Positions 1 through 8,822 of a stretch of DNA of 64,000 nt are shown piece after piece (within the stretch, counting starts at the first letter, position 1; every line of letters begins with the position of its first letter). The DNA is taken from contig CACZXH010000013.1 in assembly GCA_902785065.1 (NCBI GenBank), positions 1 through 64,000 of the forward strand. The letters run 5' to 3'. Position numbers and translations under genes: made by a program. Source of the stretch: an uncultured Bacteroidia bacterium. Its GTDB lineage: Bacteria; Bacteroidota; Bacteroidia; Bacteroidales; UBA932. The notes beneath the pieces are model-generated. The model was not told the DNA's origin. It ran no database searches and was given only the letters and a program-made list of their open reading frames with translations.

Positions 1-94
<94 letters not shown>

Positions 95-100
95 TTTTGA

Positions 101-132
101 GATCCCCGATTGTCTGACGACAGTCGGGGATC
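101..132 (+). terminator. Rho-independent terminator of the rRNA operon
   Basis: A 14-bp stem (GATCCCCGATTGTC pairing with GACAGTCGGGGATC, one G-U) closes a four-base loop and is followed by a T-rich stretch. It sits directly after the 5S gene and on the same strand. Confidence 0.85.
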
Positions 133-148
133 TTTCGTTTGTGTGTGG

Positions 149-378
149 GGCCGTCGGTGTGAGCAGAAGGTGGTGCGCAGGCTCCATGCGTCTTTCAGCG
201 GCTCGCTATAGGTCGGAAACGGCCTTGACGGCGAACTCGCTCAGTTAGTCCCGCGAGCGGGCCTAACTAGCGCTCAAACAGACGCCGTCATCCCTTCGGG
301 CACGCCCGTTTCCTCCCGCTCGCGCTCGCTGAAAGCCGAATTCCGCCTGCGCACCACCTTCTGCTCACACCGACGGCC
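149..378. repeat. 230-bp nested palindrome with perfect 33-bp inverted ends
   Basis: Positions 149-181 and 346-378 are perfect reverse complements over 33 bp. Inside them further blocks pair in register: 192-200 with 327-335, 227-233 with 283-289, and 244-248 with 263-267, so the whole unit can fold as one long imperfect hairpin. It contains no convincing gene; the small reading frames across it are by-products of the symmetry. No flanking target duplication is evident. It resembles a non-autonomous palindromic element (MITE-like) lodged between the rRNA terminator and the next gene. Copy number elsewhere in the genome is unknown. Confidence 0.7.
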
Positions 379-421
379 TGATATCTTGCTGGAAGGAATA
401 ATTCTTGCAAAGGTTGGGGGC

Positions 422-739
422 ATGGCGAATATCGGGAGGAATATCGGGCTGGTGTGGATGTATGGGAAGTGGATGATCCTGGTCGGGGGACTGTACAATC
501 TGGCGTGTACGTCTTTCCTGGCGTGGGCGTTTTCTTATATGGGGCTGGTAACGGCTTTCATCTTGAAAATTCCGTTCACGGCTGTCTTACTGTACCTGCA
601 CCGGGTGTTTGAGAACCGGGACGCCGTGTTTTTCTATATCAATCTGGGCCTGAGCCGGAAGCGCTTGATGGCGGCGACGCTGTCCATCGACTTCGGGTTC
701 CTCTTGCTCCTGGAAATCCTGATCACCCTATGCCAATGA
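422..739 (+). CDS. Small membrane protein paired with an ABC ATPase
   Basis: A 105-residue hydrophobic protein with about three membrane segments (near residues 12-35, 40-62 and 85-104) separated by a short basic loop containing LGLSRKRLM. I chose the ATG at 422 over an in-frame TTG at 386, because the extra 12 residues are not membrane-like and ATG is the rule among the neighbours. Its end overlaps the start of the ABC ATPase gene, so the two are probably translated together, and it may be the membrane partner of that ATPase. It is too short to be a full permease. No family is recognised with confidence. Confidence 0.7.
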   Translation: MANIGRNIGLVWMYGKWMILVGGLYNLACTSFLAWAFSYMGLVTAFILKIPFTAVLLYLHRVFENRDAVFFYINLGLSRKRLMAATLSIDFGFLLLLEILITLCQ

Positions 740-1389
740 CGCACGAATTGATCGTCGACAGCGTCGTCGTCCGCTTCGGAGAGAAGACGGTCGTGAGCGG
801 CGGGTACGTAACGGCGAGGACAGGAAGCGTGACCGGCCTGCTTGGCCGTAACGGCGCCGGAAAGTCCTGCATGTTCCGCGCCCTGATGGGCGGACTGAAG
901 GTCGATTACGTCAGTGTCCACGCGGACGGAAAGCCGGTCGATATCGGCAAGATCGGATTGACAGTCAAGTACTTGCCACAGGGAAGGATGATTCCGGACG
1001 GACTGACCCTAAAGGATGCCTTCCAACTTTATCAGGTGGATTTCTGGGCCTTTGTCCTGCTCTTCCCGAAGTATTCCGGGAAGTACCATGCCCGGCTTTG
1101 GGAGATGTCCGGGGGAGAGGCGCGACTGGCAGAACTGTACCTGGTCCTGATGACCGAAGCGCCCTTCTGCATCCTGGACGAACCGTTCTCGCAGATCGAC
1201 CCCGTCCATATCGAAGCGGTCCAGCAGCTCATCCGGGAAAAGAGCCGCGAAAAAGGCATCATTGTCACGGATCACAACTACGAAGCCATATCGACAGTCG
1301 CCGACCAGCTCTTCGTCCTGTCCGACGGCTATACCCATCCGGTCGAAAGCCGGGATGACCTCGTACGGTACGGATATCTGCTTCCGTAG
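736..1389 (+). CDS. ABC transporter ATP-binding protein
   Basis: A single nucleotide-binding domain of 217 residues with all ABC motifs in order: Walker A GRNGAGKS, a Q-loop in KYLPQG, signature MSGGE, Walker B CILDEP and the switch histidine in TDHN. It should hydrolyse ATP on the inner face of the membrane to drive export or remodelling. The start at 736 gives an ATGA overlap with the upstream membrane-protein stop; an ATG at 730 would add two residues. No full-length permease is encoded nearby, so the small upstream protein is the only candidate membrane partner. The substrate cannot be inferred. Confidence 0.85.
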   Translation: MTHELIVDSVVVRFGEKTVVSGGYVTARTGSVTGLLGRNGAGKSCMFRALMGGLKVDYVSVHADGKPVDIGKIGLTVKYLPQGRMIPDGLTLKDAFQLYQVDFWAFVLLFPKYSGKYHARLWEMSGGEARLAELYLVLMTEAPFCILDEPFSQIDPVHIEAVQQLIREKSREKGIIVTDHNYEAISTVADQLFVLSDGYTHPVESRDDLVRYGYLLP

Positions 1390-1394
1390 CAGCC

Positions 1395-1425
1395 TTGGGA
1401 ATTCCCCGGGAAATGCGTATTTTTG
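1395..1425 (+). promoter_or_regulatory. Promoter of the S46 peptidase gene
   Basis: A Bacteroidetes-type -7 box TATTTTTG (1418-1425) is preceded at 20 bp by TTGG (1395-1398). The predicted leader before the ATG at 1447 is about 15 bases. Confidence 0.55.
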
Positions 1426-1446
1426 TGAAAAGAGAAACTTGTTTTC

Positions 1447-3516
1447 ATGAAAAAGACCGTATTGATCCTGGGAGCCCTAATCGCTTTTTCCCTGACGGCG
1501 ATGGCCGACGAGGGGATGTGGCTCCCGTCCCTGATTTCCCAGCGTATCGGCGACATGCAGGCCAAAGGCTTCCGACTCACCGCCGAAGACATTTACAGTG
1601 TGAACCAGGCGTCACTGAAGGACGCCGTGGTCCTGTTCGGTGGCGGCTGCACGGGTGAGCTCGTGTCCGACGAAGGCCTGCTCCTGACGAACCATCACTG
1701 CGGATACAGCTATATCCAGCGCCACAGCAGCGTGGAGCATGACTATCTCAAAGACGGATTCTGGGCGATGAACCGCAGCCAGGAACTGCCCAACCGGGGA
1801 TTGTCCGTCAGTTTCCTCGAGCGGATGGATGATGTGACGGACCAGGTGCTGATGGGATACCGCGAGGGAATGACCGAGGCGCAGCGGGATTCCGTCGTCC
1901 GGGTCAATACCCGCAAACTCACCACCGAGGCCGTCAAGGACGGTAATGGCCTGACTGCCGATGTGGAAGCTCTCTTCTACGGCAACCAGTACTTCCTGTT
2001 CGTGTTCCGCGTGTTCCGCGACGTCCGTCTGGTGGGCGCCCCGCCGTCCTCCATCGGCAAGTTCGGCGGCGACACCGACAACTGGATGTGGCCCCGCCAT
2101 ACCGGCGATTTCTCCATCTTCCGCGTCTATGCCGACAAGGACAACAATCCGGCCGACTATTCCCCGGACAACGTCCCGTATCGCCCGAAGAAGTTCTTCA
2201 AGGTGTCCCGTGCCGGCGTCAACGAGGGCGATTTCACCTTTGTCTACGGCTGCCCGGGCAGCACCCAGGAGTACGTGATGTCCGACCAGGTCAAGTATGT
2301 ATCCGAGGTGTCCGACCCGCAGAAGATCGCCCTCCGCACCCAGCGGCTGGACATCCAGAAGAAGTATATGTCCCAGTCCCAGGCTGTCCGGATCCAGTAT
2401 TCCTCCAAGAACGCATCCGTATCCAACGCCTGGAAGAAGTGGCAGGGCGAGGAAAAGGGTATCAAGAAGAACCATACCGTCGCTGCGAAGCAGGCCTATG
2501 AGAAGCGCTTCCGCGATTGGGCCAAGGGTACCCGCTACGAAGGTATCGTGGACCAGCTGGGCGGCATTTACGCCCGCCGGAACCCCACCTACCTGGCCTA
2601 CGAGTATTACAACGAGACCGTCCGGACCATCGAACTTCTCAATTTCGCGTCCGGCATCCATTCCCGCCTGCGCTCCGGAACTTCCACGAAGGACCTGATC
2701 GAGAGTTTCTACAAGGATTACTACCAGCCGATTGACGAAGAATGCTTCGTTGCGATGATGACCTCCTTCGACCAGCATGTCCCGGAAGATTTCAAACCGG
2801 CCTGGTTCAAGGAAAAACTCGCCGAATTCGGCAGTGTGGAAGCCTGCAAGGACTACTTGTACACCCACAGTATCTTCACGGACCGCGCGAAAGTGGAAGC
2901 GCTGACTCCGGATGACGTGGACCTCGTGGCCGATGATCCGGCCGTCGTAACCTCCTCCGAGTTCGCGATGTGGTATGCCGAAGAGCTTGCGCCGGTCATC
3001 CGGGAAACCACCGAGGCCCTCCGCGTGGCAAACCGCGCCTACATGCAGGGCCAGATGGAGTTTGAGAAAGACCATACGTTCTATCCGGACGCCAACCTCA
3101 CGCTCCGGGTCGCCTACGGCCAGGTCGCCGGCTACACCCCGTACGATGGCGCCTACTACTATCCCGTATCCACGCTCAAGGGTATTATCGAGAAGGACAA
3201 CCCTGACATTTTTGACTACAACATCCCGCAGGTCCTCCGCGACATCTATGCCGAAGGCGGGCACGAGGCCCAGCCCGTGTGCTTCCTCGCGACGAACCAC
3301 ACCACGGGCGGCAACTCCGGCAGCCCGGTCCTCAATGCCGACGGCAACCTGATCGGCATTAACTTCGACCGCGTGTGGGAGGGGACGATGTCCGACATTG
3401 ACTATGACCCGGAAATCTGCCGGAACATTTCCCTGGATGTCCGCTACCTGCTCTTTGTCGTGGACAAGATCGGGCACGCGTCCTACCTGTTCGATGAAAT
3501 GGTGTTTGTCGATTAA
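1447..3516 (+). CDS. S46 family dipeptidyl peptidase, DPP11 type (Asp/Glu-specific)
   Basis: A 689-residue secreted or periplasmic peptidase that removes dipeptides from peptide N-termini. A signal peptide (residues 1-20) precedes the mature start DEGMW. The chymotrypsin-like triad is visible: His in TNHHCGY (83-84), the GGDTDNWMWPRHTGDF block carrying the Asp, and Ser624 in GGNSGSP. Arg642 lies 18 residues after the catalytic Ser, matching the Ser655/Arg673 pair of Porphyromonas gingivalis DPP11. That Arg gives acidic P1 preference, whereas DPP7 has Gly there. It has its own promoter and sits upstream of an alpha-galactosidase. The size is slightly below the roughly 710-720 residues usual in the family. 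Confidence 0.92.
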   Translation: MKKTVLILGALIAFSLTAMADEGMWLPSLISQRIGDMQAKGFRLTAEDIYSVNQASLKDAVVLFGGGCTGELVSDEGLLLTNHHCGYSYIQRHSSVEHDYLKDGFWAMNRSQELPNRGLSVSFLERMDDVTDQVLMGYREGMTEAQRDSVVRVNTRKLTTEAVKDGNGLTADVEALFYGNQYFLFVFRVFRDVRLVGAPPSSIGKFGGDTDNWMWPRHTGDFSIFRVYADKDNNPADYSPDNVPYRPKKFFKVSRAGVNEGDFTFVYGCPGSTQEYVMSDQVKYVSEVSDPQKIALRTQRLDIQKKYMSQSQAVRIQYSSKNASVSNAWKKWQGEEKGIKKNHTVAAKQAYEKRFRDWAKGTRYEGIVDQLGGIYARRNPTYLAYEYYNETVRTIELLNFASGIHSRLRSGTSTKDLIESFYKDYYQPIDEECFVAMMTSFDQHVPEDFKPAWFKEKLAEFGSVEACKDYLYTHSIFTDRAKVEALTPDDVDLVADDPAVVTSSEFAMWYAEELAPVIRETTEALRVANRAYMQGQMEFEKDHTFYPDANLTLRVAYGQVAGYTPYDGAYYYPVSTLKGIIEKDNPDIFDYNIPQVLRDIYAEGGHEAQPVCFLATNHTTGGNSGSPVLNADGNLIGINFDRVWEGTMSDIDYDPEICRNISLDVRYLLFVVDKIGHASYLFDEMVFVD

Positions 3517-3529
3517 CAAATCCTTGACT

Positions 3530-5722
3530 ATGAAATACTTGCAATGGACGGTCGCGACTTTCGCGGCCCTCTTCCTGGCTTGGCCGGCCTCGGCCGGGAA
3601 AACCGTCATCCCGGTGGAGACGGCGAACACGCAGCTCGTCCTCGTCGCGCAGGAGAATGGCGTCCTCCAGACGGTCCATTTCGGCGCGAAGATCGCCGAC
3701 CCTTCGGCTTTCGCGGCCTTCCGGACAGGCCGGGGGACCGATAATGGGGAAGGGCCGATGACCTATCCCACCACCGGCGGCCGCTACATCGGCGAACCCG
3801 CCCTTCATGTGAAGTATGCCGATGGCTACCACAACACGGAACTAGTCTATGCGGAACATCGGGTCCGTGCGAACGGCAACGTCGTCACGACGGAAATCAT
3901 CTTGAAGGATCCGGTCACTTTGCTGGAAGTCAAGCTGTGCTATGACGCCTACCAGAAGGAGAATGTCATCTGTGCCCATACGGAAATCAAGAACGCCGGC
4001 AAGAAGCCTGTGCAGCTGCTCAACTATGCATCCGGTGCCCTGAACCTGGATGCGGACCAGTACTATCTCACGCACTTCCACGGCGGCTGGGCCGACGAGA
4101 TGCAGATGGACGGGGAACTCCTGAAGCACGATACGAAAGTTATCGAATCCCGCCGCGGCACGCAGGTGACCCAGTGCTCGAACCCCTCCTTCCTCGTGAG
4201 TCTCAATGCGGAACGGCTGCAGGAAAACGTCGGCGAAGTCGTCGCCGGCGCCCTGGCCTGGAGCGGCAATTTCCGCCTTTCCTTCGAGCAGGACGAGTCC
4301 GGCCGGCTCACGGTCCTGGCCGGGATCAGCCCGTTTGCATCGGCCTATGAACTGGCTGCAGGAAAGACATTTACGACGCCTGATTTCATCTATACCTTCT
4401 CCTGCAAAGGGGCGGGGCAGGCATCCCGCAACCTGCACGCCTGGGCCCGCAATTATGGCGTTTACGGAGGCGGTCAGATCAATCCCACCCTCCTGAACAG
4501 CTGGGAAGGCGCCTACTTTACCTTTACGACCGAAACCCTCCTTCGGATGATCGACGATGCGGCCGCCATGGGCCTTGAGATGTTCGTCCTGGATGACGGC
4601 TGGTTTGCGAAGGACTATCCCCGCAACGGGGACGACGCCGGCCTCGGCGACTGGGAAGTGAACTCCGCCAAGATTCCGGAAGGCATCGACTATGTCGCCT
4701 CCTACGCCCATCAGAAAGGCCTCAAGTTCGGCATTTGGATCGAGCCGGAGATGGTCAATCCCCAGAGCAACCTGGCGCATCAGCACCCCGAATGGGTGGT
4801 TCAGAGCCCCGGCCGCGAACTTTACCAGAGCCGGAACCAGTGGGTGCTGGACCTGAGCAATCCGGCGGTGCAGGATTTCGTATACGGCATTTTCGACAAC
4901 ACGATGCAGTTGGCCCCGAACATCGACTACATCAAGTGGGACTGCAACCGCATCGTTGCCAATTTCGGCAGCACCTACTTGGGCAAGGACCAGGACCGGT
5001 TCTTCGTGGAATATGCGCAGGGTATCTACAACGTGATGCGTCGCCTCCGCGCGAAGTATCCCGACACGATTGTCCAATGCTGCTCCTCCGGCGGCGGACG
5101 GGTGGATTACGGCGCCCTGAAGTATTTCAACGAGATCTGGACCAGCGACAACACGGACGCCTTCACCCGCGCCTACATCCAGTACGCGACGAACCTGATC
5201 TATCCCGCCTGCGTGATGGCCTCCCACGTGTCGGCCGTCCCGAATCACCAGACCGGCAACGTCACTCCGCTTAAGTTCCGGTTCGACATGGCCTGTTCCG
5301 GTCGCCTCGGGATGGAACTCCAGCCCCGGAATCTGACGGAAGGGGAGCGCGCCCTGGCGGACCGCTGCATCCGTTCCTACAAGCAGTACCGCGACCTGGT
5401 CTTCACGGGCGACGTGTACCGCCTGGCATCTCCGTATGAGGGTGATTATTATGCACTTATGTATGTGTCACAGGACCGGCGCCGGGCGGTGGTGTTCACC
5501 TATTGCCTGAAGTACCAGAACCGGGCGGTTGGGGCGCATGTCTTCCGCATGGACGGACTGGACCCCGCCCGCCAGTACAAGGTGACGGAACTCAATGTGA
5601 ACCGTTCTTCGTGGTGGGGCTCCGGCCAGGTACACGCCGGCGACTTCCTGATGAACGGCGGGTTCAACCCCGTGCTCCTCAAGACCTTCGACAGCGGCGT
5701 CTTCTATCTGGAAGCGGATTAG
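3530..5722 (+). CDS. GH36 alpha-galactosidase, exported
   Basis: A 730-residue glycoside hydrolase that should remove terminal alpha-galactose from raffinose-type oligosaccharides or galactomannan. The start at 3530 follows the upstream stop by 13 bases and gives a clean signal peptide ending near the ASAG of LAWPASAG. GH36 landmarks are all present: the DDGWF motif, nucleophile Asp471 in KWDCNR, the CSSGGGR block, and acid/base Asp540 in SDNTDA. The 69-residue spacing is close to that of the characterised bacterial enzymes. The N-terminal beta-sandwich and C-terminal beta domain make the length normal. It converges on fabG with a four-base overlap of stops. It probably acts in the periplasm. 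Confidence 0.93.
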   Translation: MKYLQWTVATFAALFLAWPASAGKTVIPVETANTQLVLVAQENGVLQTVHFGAKIADPSAFAAFRTGRGTDNGEGPMTYPTTGGRYIGEPALHVKYADGYHNTELVYAEHRVRANGNVVTTEIILKDPVTLLEVKLCYDAYQKENVICAHTEIKNAGKKPVQLLNYASGALNLDADQYYLTHFHGGWADEMQMDGELLKHDTKVIESRRGTQVTQCSNPSFLVSLNAERLQENVGEVVAGALAWSGNFRLSFEQDESGRLTVLAGISPFASAYELAAGKTFTTPDFIYTFSCKGAGQASRNLHAWARNYGVYGGGQINPTLLNSWEGAYFTFTTETLLRMIDDAAAMGLEMFVLDDGWFAKDYPRNGDDAGLGDWEVNSAKIPEGIDYVASYAHQKGLKFGIWIEPEMVNPQSNLAHQHPEWVVQSPGRELYQSRNQWVLDLSNPAVQDFVYGIFDNTMQLAPNIDYIKWDCNRIVANFGSTYLGKDQDRFFVEYAQGIYNVMRRLRAKYPDTIVQCCSSGGGRVDYGALKYFNEIWTSDNTDAFTRAYIQYATNLIYPACVMASHVSAVPNHQTGNVTPLKFRFDMACSGRLGMELQPRNLTEGERALADRCIRSYKQYRDLVFTGDVYRLASPYEGDYYALMYVSQDRRRAVVFTYCLKYQNRAVGAHVFRMDGLDPARQYKVTELNVNRSSWWGSGQVHAGDFLMNGGFNPVLLKTFDSGVFYLEAD

Positions 5723-6438
5723 GTGTATAAGCCTCCGTTGACGGAGATACATTCGCCCGTGACATAAGAGGCTTCGGGCGAGGCGAGGAAGGCCACCACG
5801 GCCGCCACTTCATCCGGTCGTCCGAAACGGGCGGCCGGAATGTCTTTCTTGAGGGCGGTCTCGTCCAGGCCGTCGGTCATGTCGGTCGTAATGAAACCGG
5901 GGGCGACGGCGTTCACCGTCACCTTCTTCCGCGCGACCTCCTGGGCGAGTGCCTTGGTGGCGGCGATAAGGCCGCCCTTGGCCGCCGCGTAATTCGCCTG
6001 GCCGGGCAGGCCCTTGATGCCGCTGAGTGACGCGATGTTCACGATCCGGCCGTACTTGTGCAGCAGCATGGCCTGCAGGACGGTCCGCGTGACATGGAAG
6101 AAACTGTTCAGGTTGGTGTTTACAACCTGCTGCCAATCATTGGGTTCCATCCAGATCATCAGATTGTCCTTGCGGATGCCGGCGTTGTTTACCAGGACCT
6201 CGATATACTCCTCGGGATGGGCAGCTTGCCAGCCTTCGATGGCCGTGCGGACCGCCTCCGGATCGCCCACGTCGAAGCGGATCAGTTCGCCCTGACCGCC
6301 GATGGCGTCCAAGGTTTCCCGGGCAGCGGCCTCGTTCGAGACGTAGTTGATCAGGATGTGATAGCCCATGCGGGCGAGGGCGAGGGTGACGGCGCGGCCG
6401 ATACCACGGCTGCCGCCGGTGACGAGTGCGGTTTTCAT
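5719..6438 (-). CDS. fabG: 3-oxoacyl-ACP reductase, FabG type, of the polyene-like cluster
   Basis: A 239-residue short-chain dehydrogenase that reduces 3-oxoacyl-ACP to 3-hydroxyacyl-ACP with NADPH. The cofactor motif TGGSRGIG is at residues 7-14, NNAG follows, and the catalytic Ser and YAAAK (Tyr-x3-Lys) are in place. The start at 6438 (ATG) overlaps the upstream oxidoreductase stop as ATGA; an upstream in-frame Met would add 16 residues with no homology. It is the last gene of a three-gene operon with a ketosynthase and an FAD oxidoreductase, which points to a role in the specialised chain-elongation system. It could also be, or share duty as, the housekeeping FabG. Confidence 0.9.
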   Translation of the reverse strand: MKTALVTGGSRGIGRAVTLALARMGYHILINYVSNEAAARETLDAIGGQGELIRFDVGDPEAVRTAIEGWQAAHPEEYIEVLVNNAGIRKDNLMIWMEPNDWQQVVNTNLNSFFHVTRTVLQAMLLHKYGRIVNIASLSGIKGLPGQANYAAAKGGLIAATKALAQEVARKKVTVNAVAPGFITTDMTDGLDETALKKDIPAARFGRPDEVAAVVAFLASPEASYVTGECISVNGGLYT

Positions 6439-7535
6439 CGTTGCAGGATTTGATTCAAGGTGGATTCGCCGAGGATTTCCCGACAAGTGGTAAGTGCGGT
6501 TTCGGCGACGCCCAGGACGCCGTGAAGGCCGCAGTTCTGGCCGGTCAGGTACAGGCCCGGGACCGGCGTCCGGGGATGGACATAGCAGGTGGCGTCCTTC
6601 TTGCGGATGCCGAAGGCGCTGCCGCCGGGTGTCCCGGTGTAGCGCTCCCAGGTGGCAGGCGTACTGGTCCAGTATTTTTCGACGGCAGGTTCCAGGCCGG
6701 GGACCCGCCGGATCAGGCTTTCGGCGAAGGCGGTCCGGTCGGAGACCTCTTTCTCGCTGAAGGAGAGCAGGTCCGCGCTCCGGGCGAACCCCTGGCTGTC
6801 CGGATTCCCATAATGGATCATCGGGCCGCCGTCATAAATCGTGTTCCAGGGCTGGTATGCAAGCGTTTCCGGACGCAGTTTGCAATAGACCGTGAAGATG
6901 CCGGGACCGTCTTCTAGAACCTCCAGCCGGTGCAAGTAAGCCGGGCGGACGTGTCCCTTGAAAAGGGCGAAAGTCTGCCGGGGATGAATGTCAGAAACGA
7001 TGATGCCTTCATAAGTGCTCCCGTCCTTGCATTGGACAAGACCCGGTTCGATGGCGGTCACTTCGCAGTGGCAGCGGATGGCCCCGTTGATCTGCGCGGC
7101 GAGCGCCTGGACCAACAAATCCCCCGCAGGAAGCCGCCAGGAACCGTTTTTGTAGGGTTCTATCACATGGGCATACTCCTCCTCGGTCAAATCAGGACCG
7201 GACATCCGGAGAGCGTTTCCAAGCGGGTAAGAGAACTCGGTAAGGCGGTGCGATACGCCGTCCAGGACGATTTCATCAGTTTCGGACACCTGCTCCCAGG
7301 GAAGGTCCATGAGCCCCAACGGACGGAAGATCCGCTCCAGCGGACCGCCTTCCTCGAGGCCTGCGACGGAATGGAAACCGGTGTCGAATCGGAGCCCTTC
7401 GCGCGTGAAGGTCTGTAGGCATCCGCCGGGCTGCGCCGCTTTCTCGAGGACGGTGACATGATACCCCGCCCGGGACAGGATTGCGCCCGAGAGGAGGCCG
7501 CCGAGGCCGGATCCGATGATGACGGCCTCAGACAT
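6435..7535 (-). CDS. NAD(P)/FAD-dependent oxidoreductase, phytoene-desaturase-like
   Basis: A 366-residue flavoprotein with an N-terminal dinucleotide fold (IIGSGLGGLLSG), the ExxxxPGG segment LEKAAQPGGC, and a C-terminal FAD-closing motif (GLYLTGQNCGLHGVLG). This architecture is shared with CrtI/RetB-type desaturases and isomerases, but the protein is well short of their usual 490-510 residues. It lies between a ketosynthase and a FabG with short overlaps on both sides, so it probably desaturates or reduces the polyene-like chain made by the cluster. Carotenoid synthesis is less likely because no phytoene synthase is present. The exact substrate is not deducible. Confidence 0.8.
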   Translation of the reverse strand: MSEAVIIGSGLGGLLSGAILSRAGYHVTVLEKAAQPGGCLQTFTREGLRFDTGFHSVAGLEEGGPLERIFRPLGLMDLPWEQVSETDEIVLDGVSHRLTEFSYPLGNALRMSGPDLTEEEYAHVIEPYKNGSWRLPAGDLLVQALAAQINGAIRCHCEVTAIEPGLVQCKDGSTYEGIIVSDIHPRQTFALFKGHVRPAYLHRLEVLEDGPGIFTVYCKLRPETLAYQPWNTIYDGGPMIHYGNPDSQGFARSADLLSFSEKEVSDRTAFAESLIRRVPGLEPAVEKYWTSTPATWERYTGTPGGSAFGIRKKDATCYVHPRTPVPGLYLTGQNCGLHGVLGVAETALTTCREILGESTLNQILQR

Positions 7536-8745
7536 TCCGGATCACGAGTGTGGAGTTCGTCCCGCCGAAGCCGAAAGAGTTGGACAGGAACGTATCGAAG
7601 GGGCGTTCAATGGTTTCCGCCGGAATCCAGAGCCGGGCGGAATCCTCGTCGGGATGCTCGAAATTGATGTTTCCGGCGATGAAACCGTTCTTCATCATCA
7701 GGAGGGAATAGACGATTTCGCTGGCGCCGGCCATCCACATTTCGTGACCGGTCTGGCTCTTGGTGGATGTGACCGGAACGGTGCGTTCGCCGAACACGCG
7801 GGCGATGGCCTTCGCCTCGTTCGCGTCGCCCACGTGCGTGGACGTGGCGTGGGCATTGACATAGCCGATTTCGCGGATGTCGATGCCGGCGCGGCGGACG
7901 GCCATTTCCAGGGAGCGGGCGGGACCGTCCACGTTGGGGGTGGAGATGTGGTCGCCATTCGCGGAGAAGCCGTAGCCGAGGACCTCGGCGAGGATGGGCG
8001 CGCCGCGGCGGACGGCCGATTCGTAGCTCTCGAGGATGACGGTCGCCGCGCCGCCGCCCGGCACGAGGCCGTCGCGGTCGCGGTCGAACGGCCGGCTGGC
8101 CTTCTCCGGCGCCTCCTCCCGGACGGAGAACGCGGAAATGCCGTCGAATGAGCCGGTTGCGGCCGGATTGACCTCCTGTGCGCCGCCACAGACAACCATG
8201 TCCTGCAGGCCGTTCTGGATGAGCAGGGCGCCCAGGCCGATGGCGTGGGAGCCGCTGGCACAGGCGCCCGAAACGGTCAGGTTGATGCCCTTGAGGTGGA
8301 AGATCACCCCGAGGTTCATCGTCACGGTGGAGTTCATGGACTGGAAGATGGCGCCGGAGCCGCACAGCATCGTGTCCTTCTTCTCCACGATTTTGGAAAT
8401 GGACTTGTACACGGCGTCGGCCGTGCTGTCGTTGCCGTACAGGAGTCCCACCTCGTGGCTGTCCAGATAGTCCTGGTCGATGCCCGCGTGCTTGAGGGCG
8501 TCCCGCGTCGCGCAGTACGCATACTGCGCCGGTTCCGGCATGTACACCCGGAGCGGGCGGGGGAGTTCCTTCTTCAGGTCGGGGAGTTCCACCCGTCCGG
8601 TCAGACCGGACCGGAACCCCATTTCCTTGCGGACCGGATCCAGCACAATGCCGGACTTGCCCGTGTACAGGGAGTTCCGCACTTCCTCCAGGGAAGTGCC
8701 CAGGCACGACCAGATTCCCAGTCCCGTGATGACGACTCTTTGCAT
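7528..8745 (-). CDS. Beta-ketoacyl-ACP synthase, FabF-like
   Basis: A 405-residue thiolase-fold condensing enzyme. The active-site Cys is in SGACASGSH, and the two His residues are in NAHATST and TGHEMWMAG, giving a complete Cys-His-His triad. The C-terminal GFGGTN motif is present. It is first in a minus-strand operon with the FAD oxidoreductase (8-base overlap) and fabG. It should extend ACP-bound chains with malonyl-ACP. It diverges from a second ketosynthase-rich arm at 11285-17526 and probably works with it; use as a housekeeping FabF is the alternative. Confidence 0.9.
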   Translation of the reverse strand: MQRVVITGLGIWSCLGTSLEEVRNSLYTGKSGIVLDPVRKEMGFRSGLTGRVELPDLKKELPRPLRVYMPEPAQYAYCATRDALKHAGIDQDYLDSHEVGLLYGNDSTADAVYKSISKIVEKKDTMLCGSGAIFQSMNSTVTMNLGVIFHLKGINLTVSGACASGSHAIGLGALLIQNGLQDMVVCGGAQEVNPAATGSFDGISAFSVREEAPEKASRPFDRDRDGLVPGGGAATVILESYESAVRRGAPILAEVLGYGFSANGDHISTPNVDGPARSLEMAVRRAGIDIREIGYVNAHATSTHVGDANEAKAIARVFGERTVPVTSTKSQTGHEMWMAGASEIVYSLLMMKNGFIAGNINFEHPDEDSARLWIPAETIERPFDTFLSNSFGFGGTNSTLVIRNV

Positions 8746-8764
8746 GGCGTTTTGCTAATTCCTA

Positions 8765-8772
8765 CAAATTTA
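8765..8772 (-). promoter_or_regulatory. -7 box of the ketosynthase-oxidoreductase-fabG operon
   Basis: On the minus strand TAAATTTG matches TAnnTTTG and ends 19 bases before the ATG at 8745. No clear -33 TTTG is visible. It is about 13 bp from the divergent lysC box, so the two promoters share one 77-bp intergenic region. Confidence 0.5.
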
Positions 8773-8785
8773 CGGATTTTTTGGC

Positions 8786-8793
8786 TATATTTG
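8786..8793 (+). promoter_or_regulatory. -7 box of the lysC-lysA operon
   Basis: TATATTTG matches TAnnTTTG exactly and lies 29 bases before the lysC ATG at 8823. It is back to back with the minus-strand box of the ketosynthase operon. Confidence 0.55.
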
Positions 8794-8822
8794 CGAATAG
8801 TTAACGAAACGAACTTATCAGA

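Noticed and set aside
274..498. A 74-residue minus-strand frame across the palindrome and the start of the small membrane protein gene
   Set aside because: It is created by the inverted repeat and overlaps a better-supported gene; no protein features.
1612..3630. A 672-residue open frame antisense to the S46 peptidase
   Set aside because: Low-complexity Val/Asp/Gly/His composition and complete overlap with a well-supported peptidase gene.
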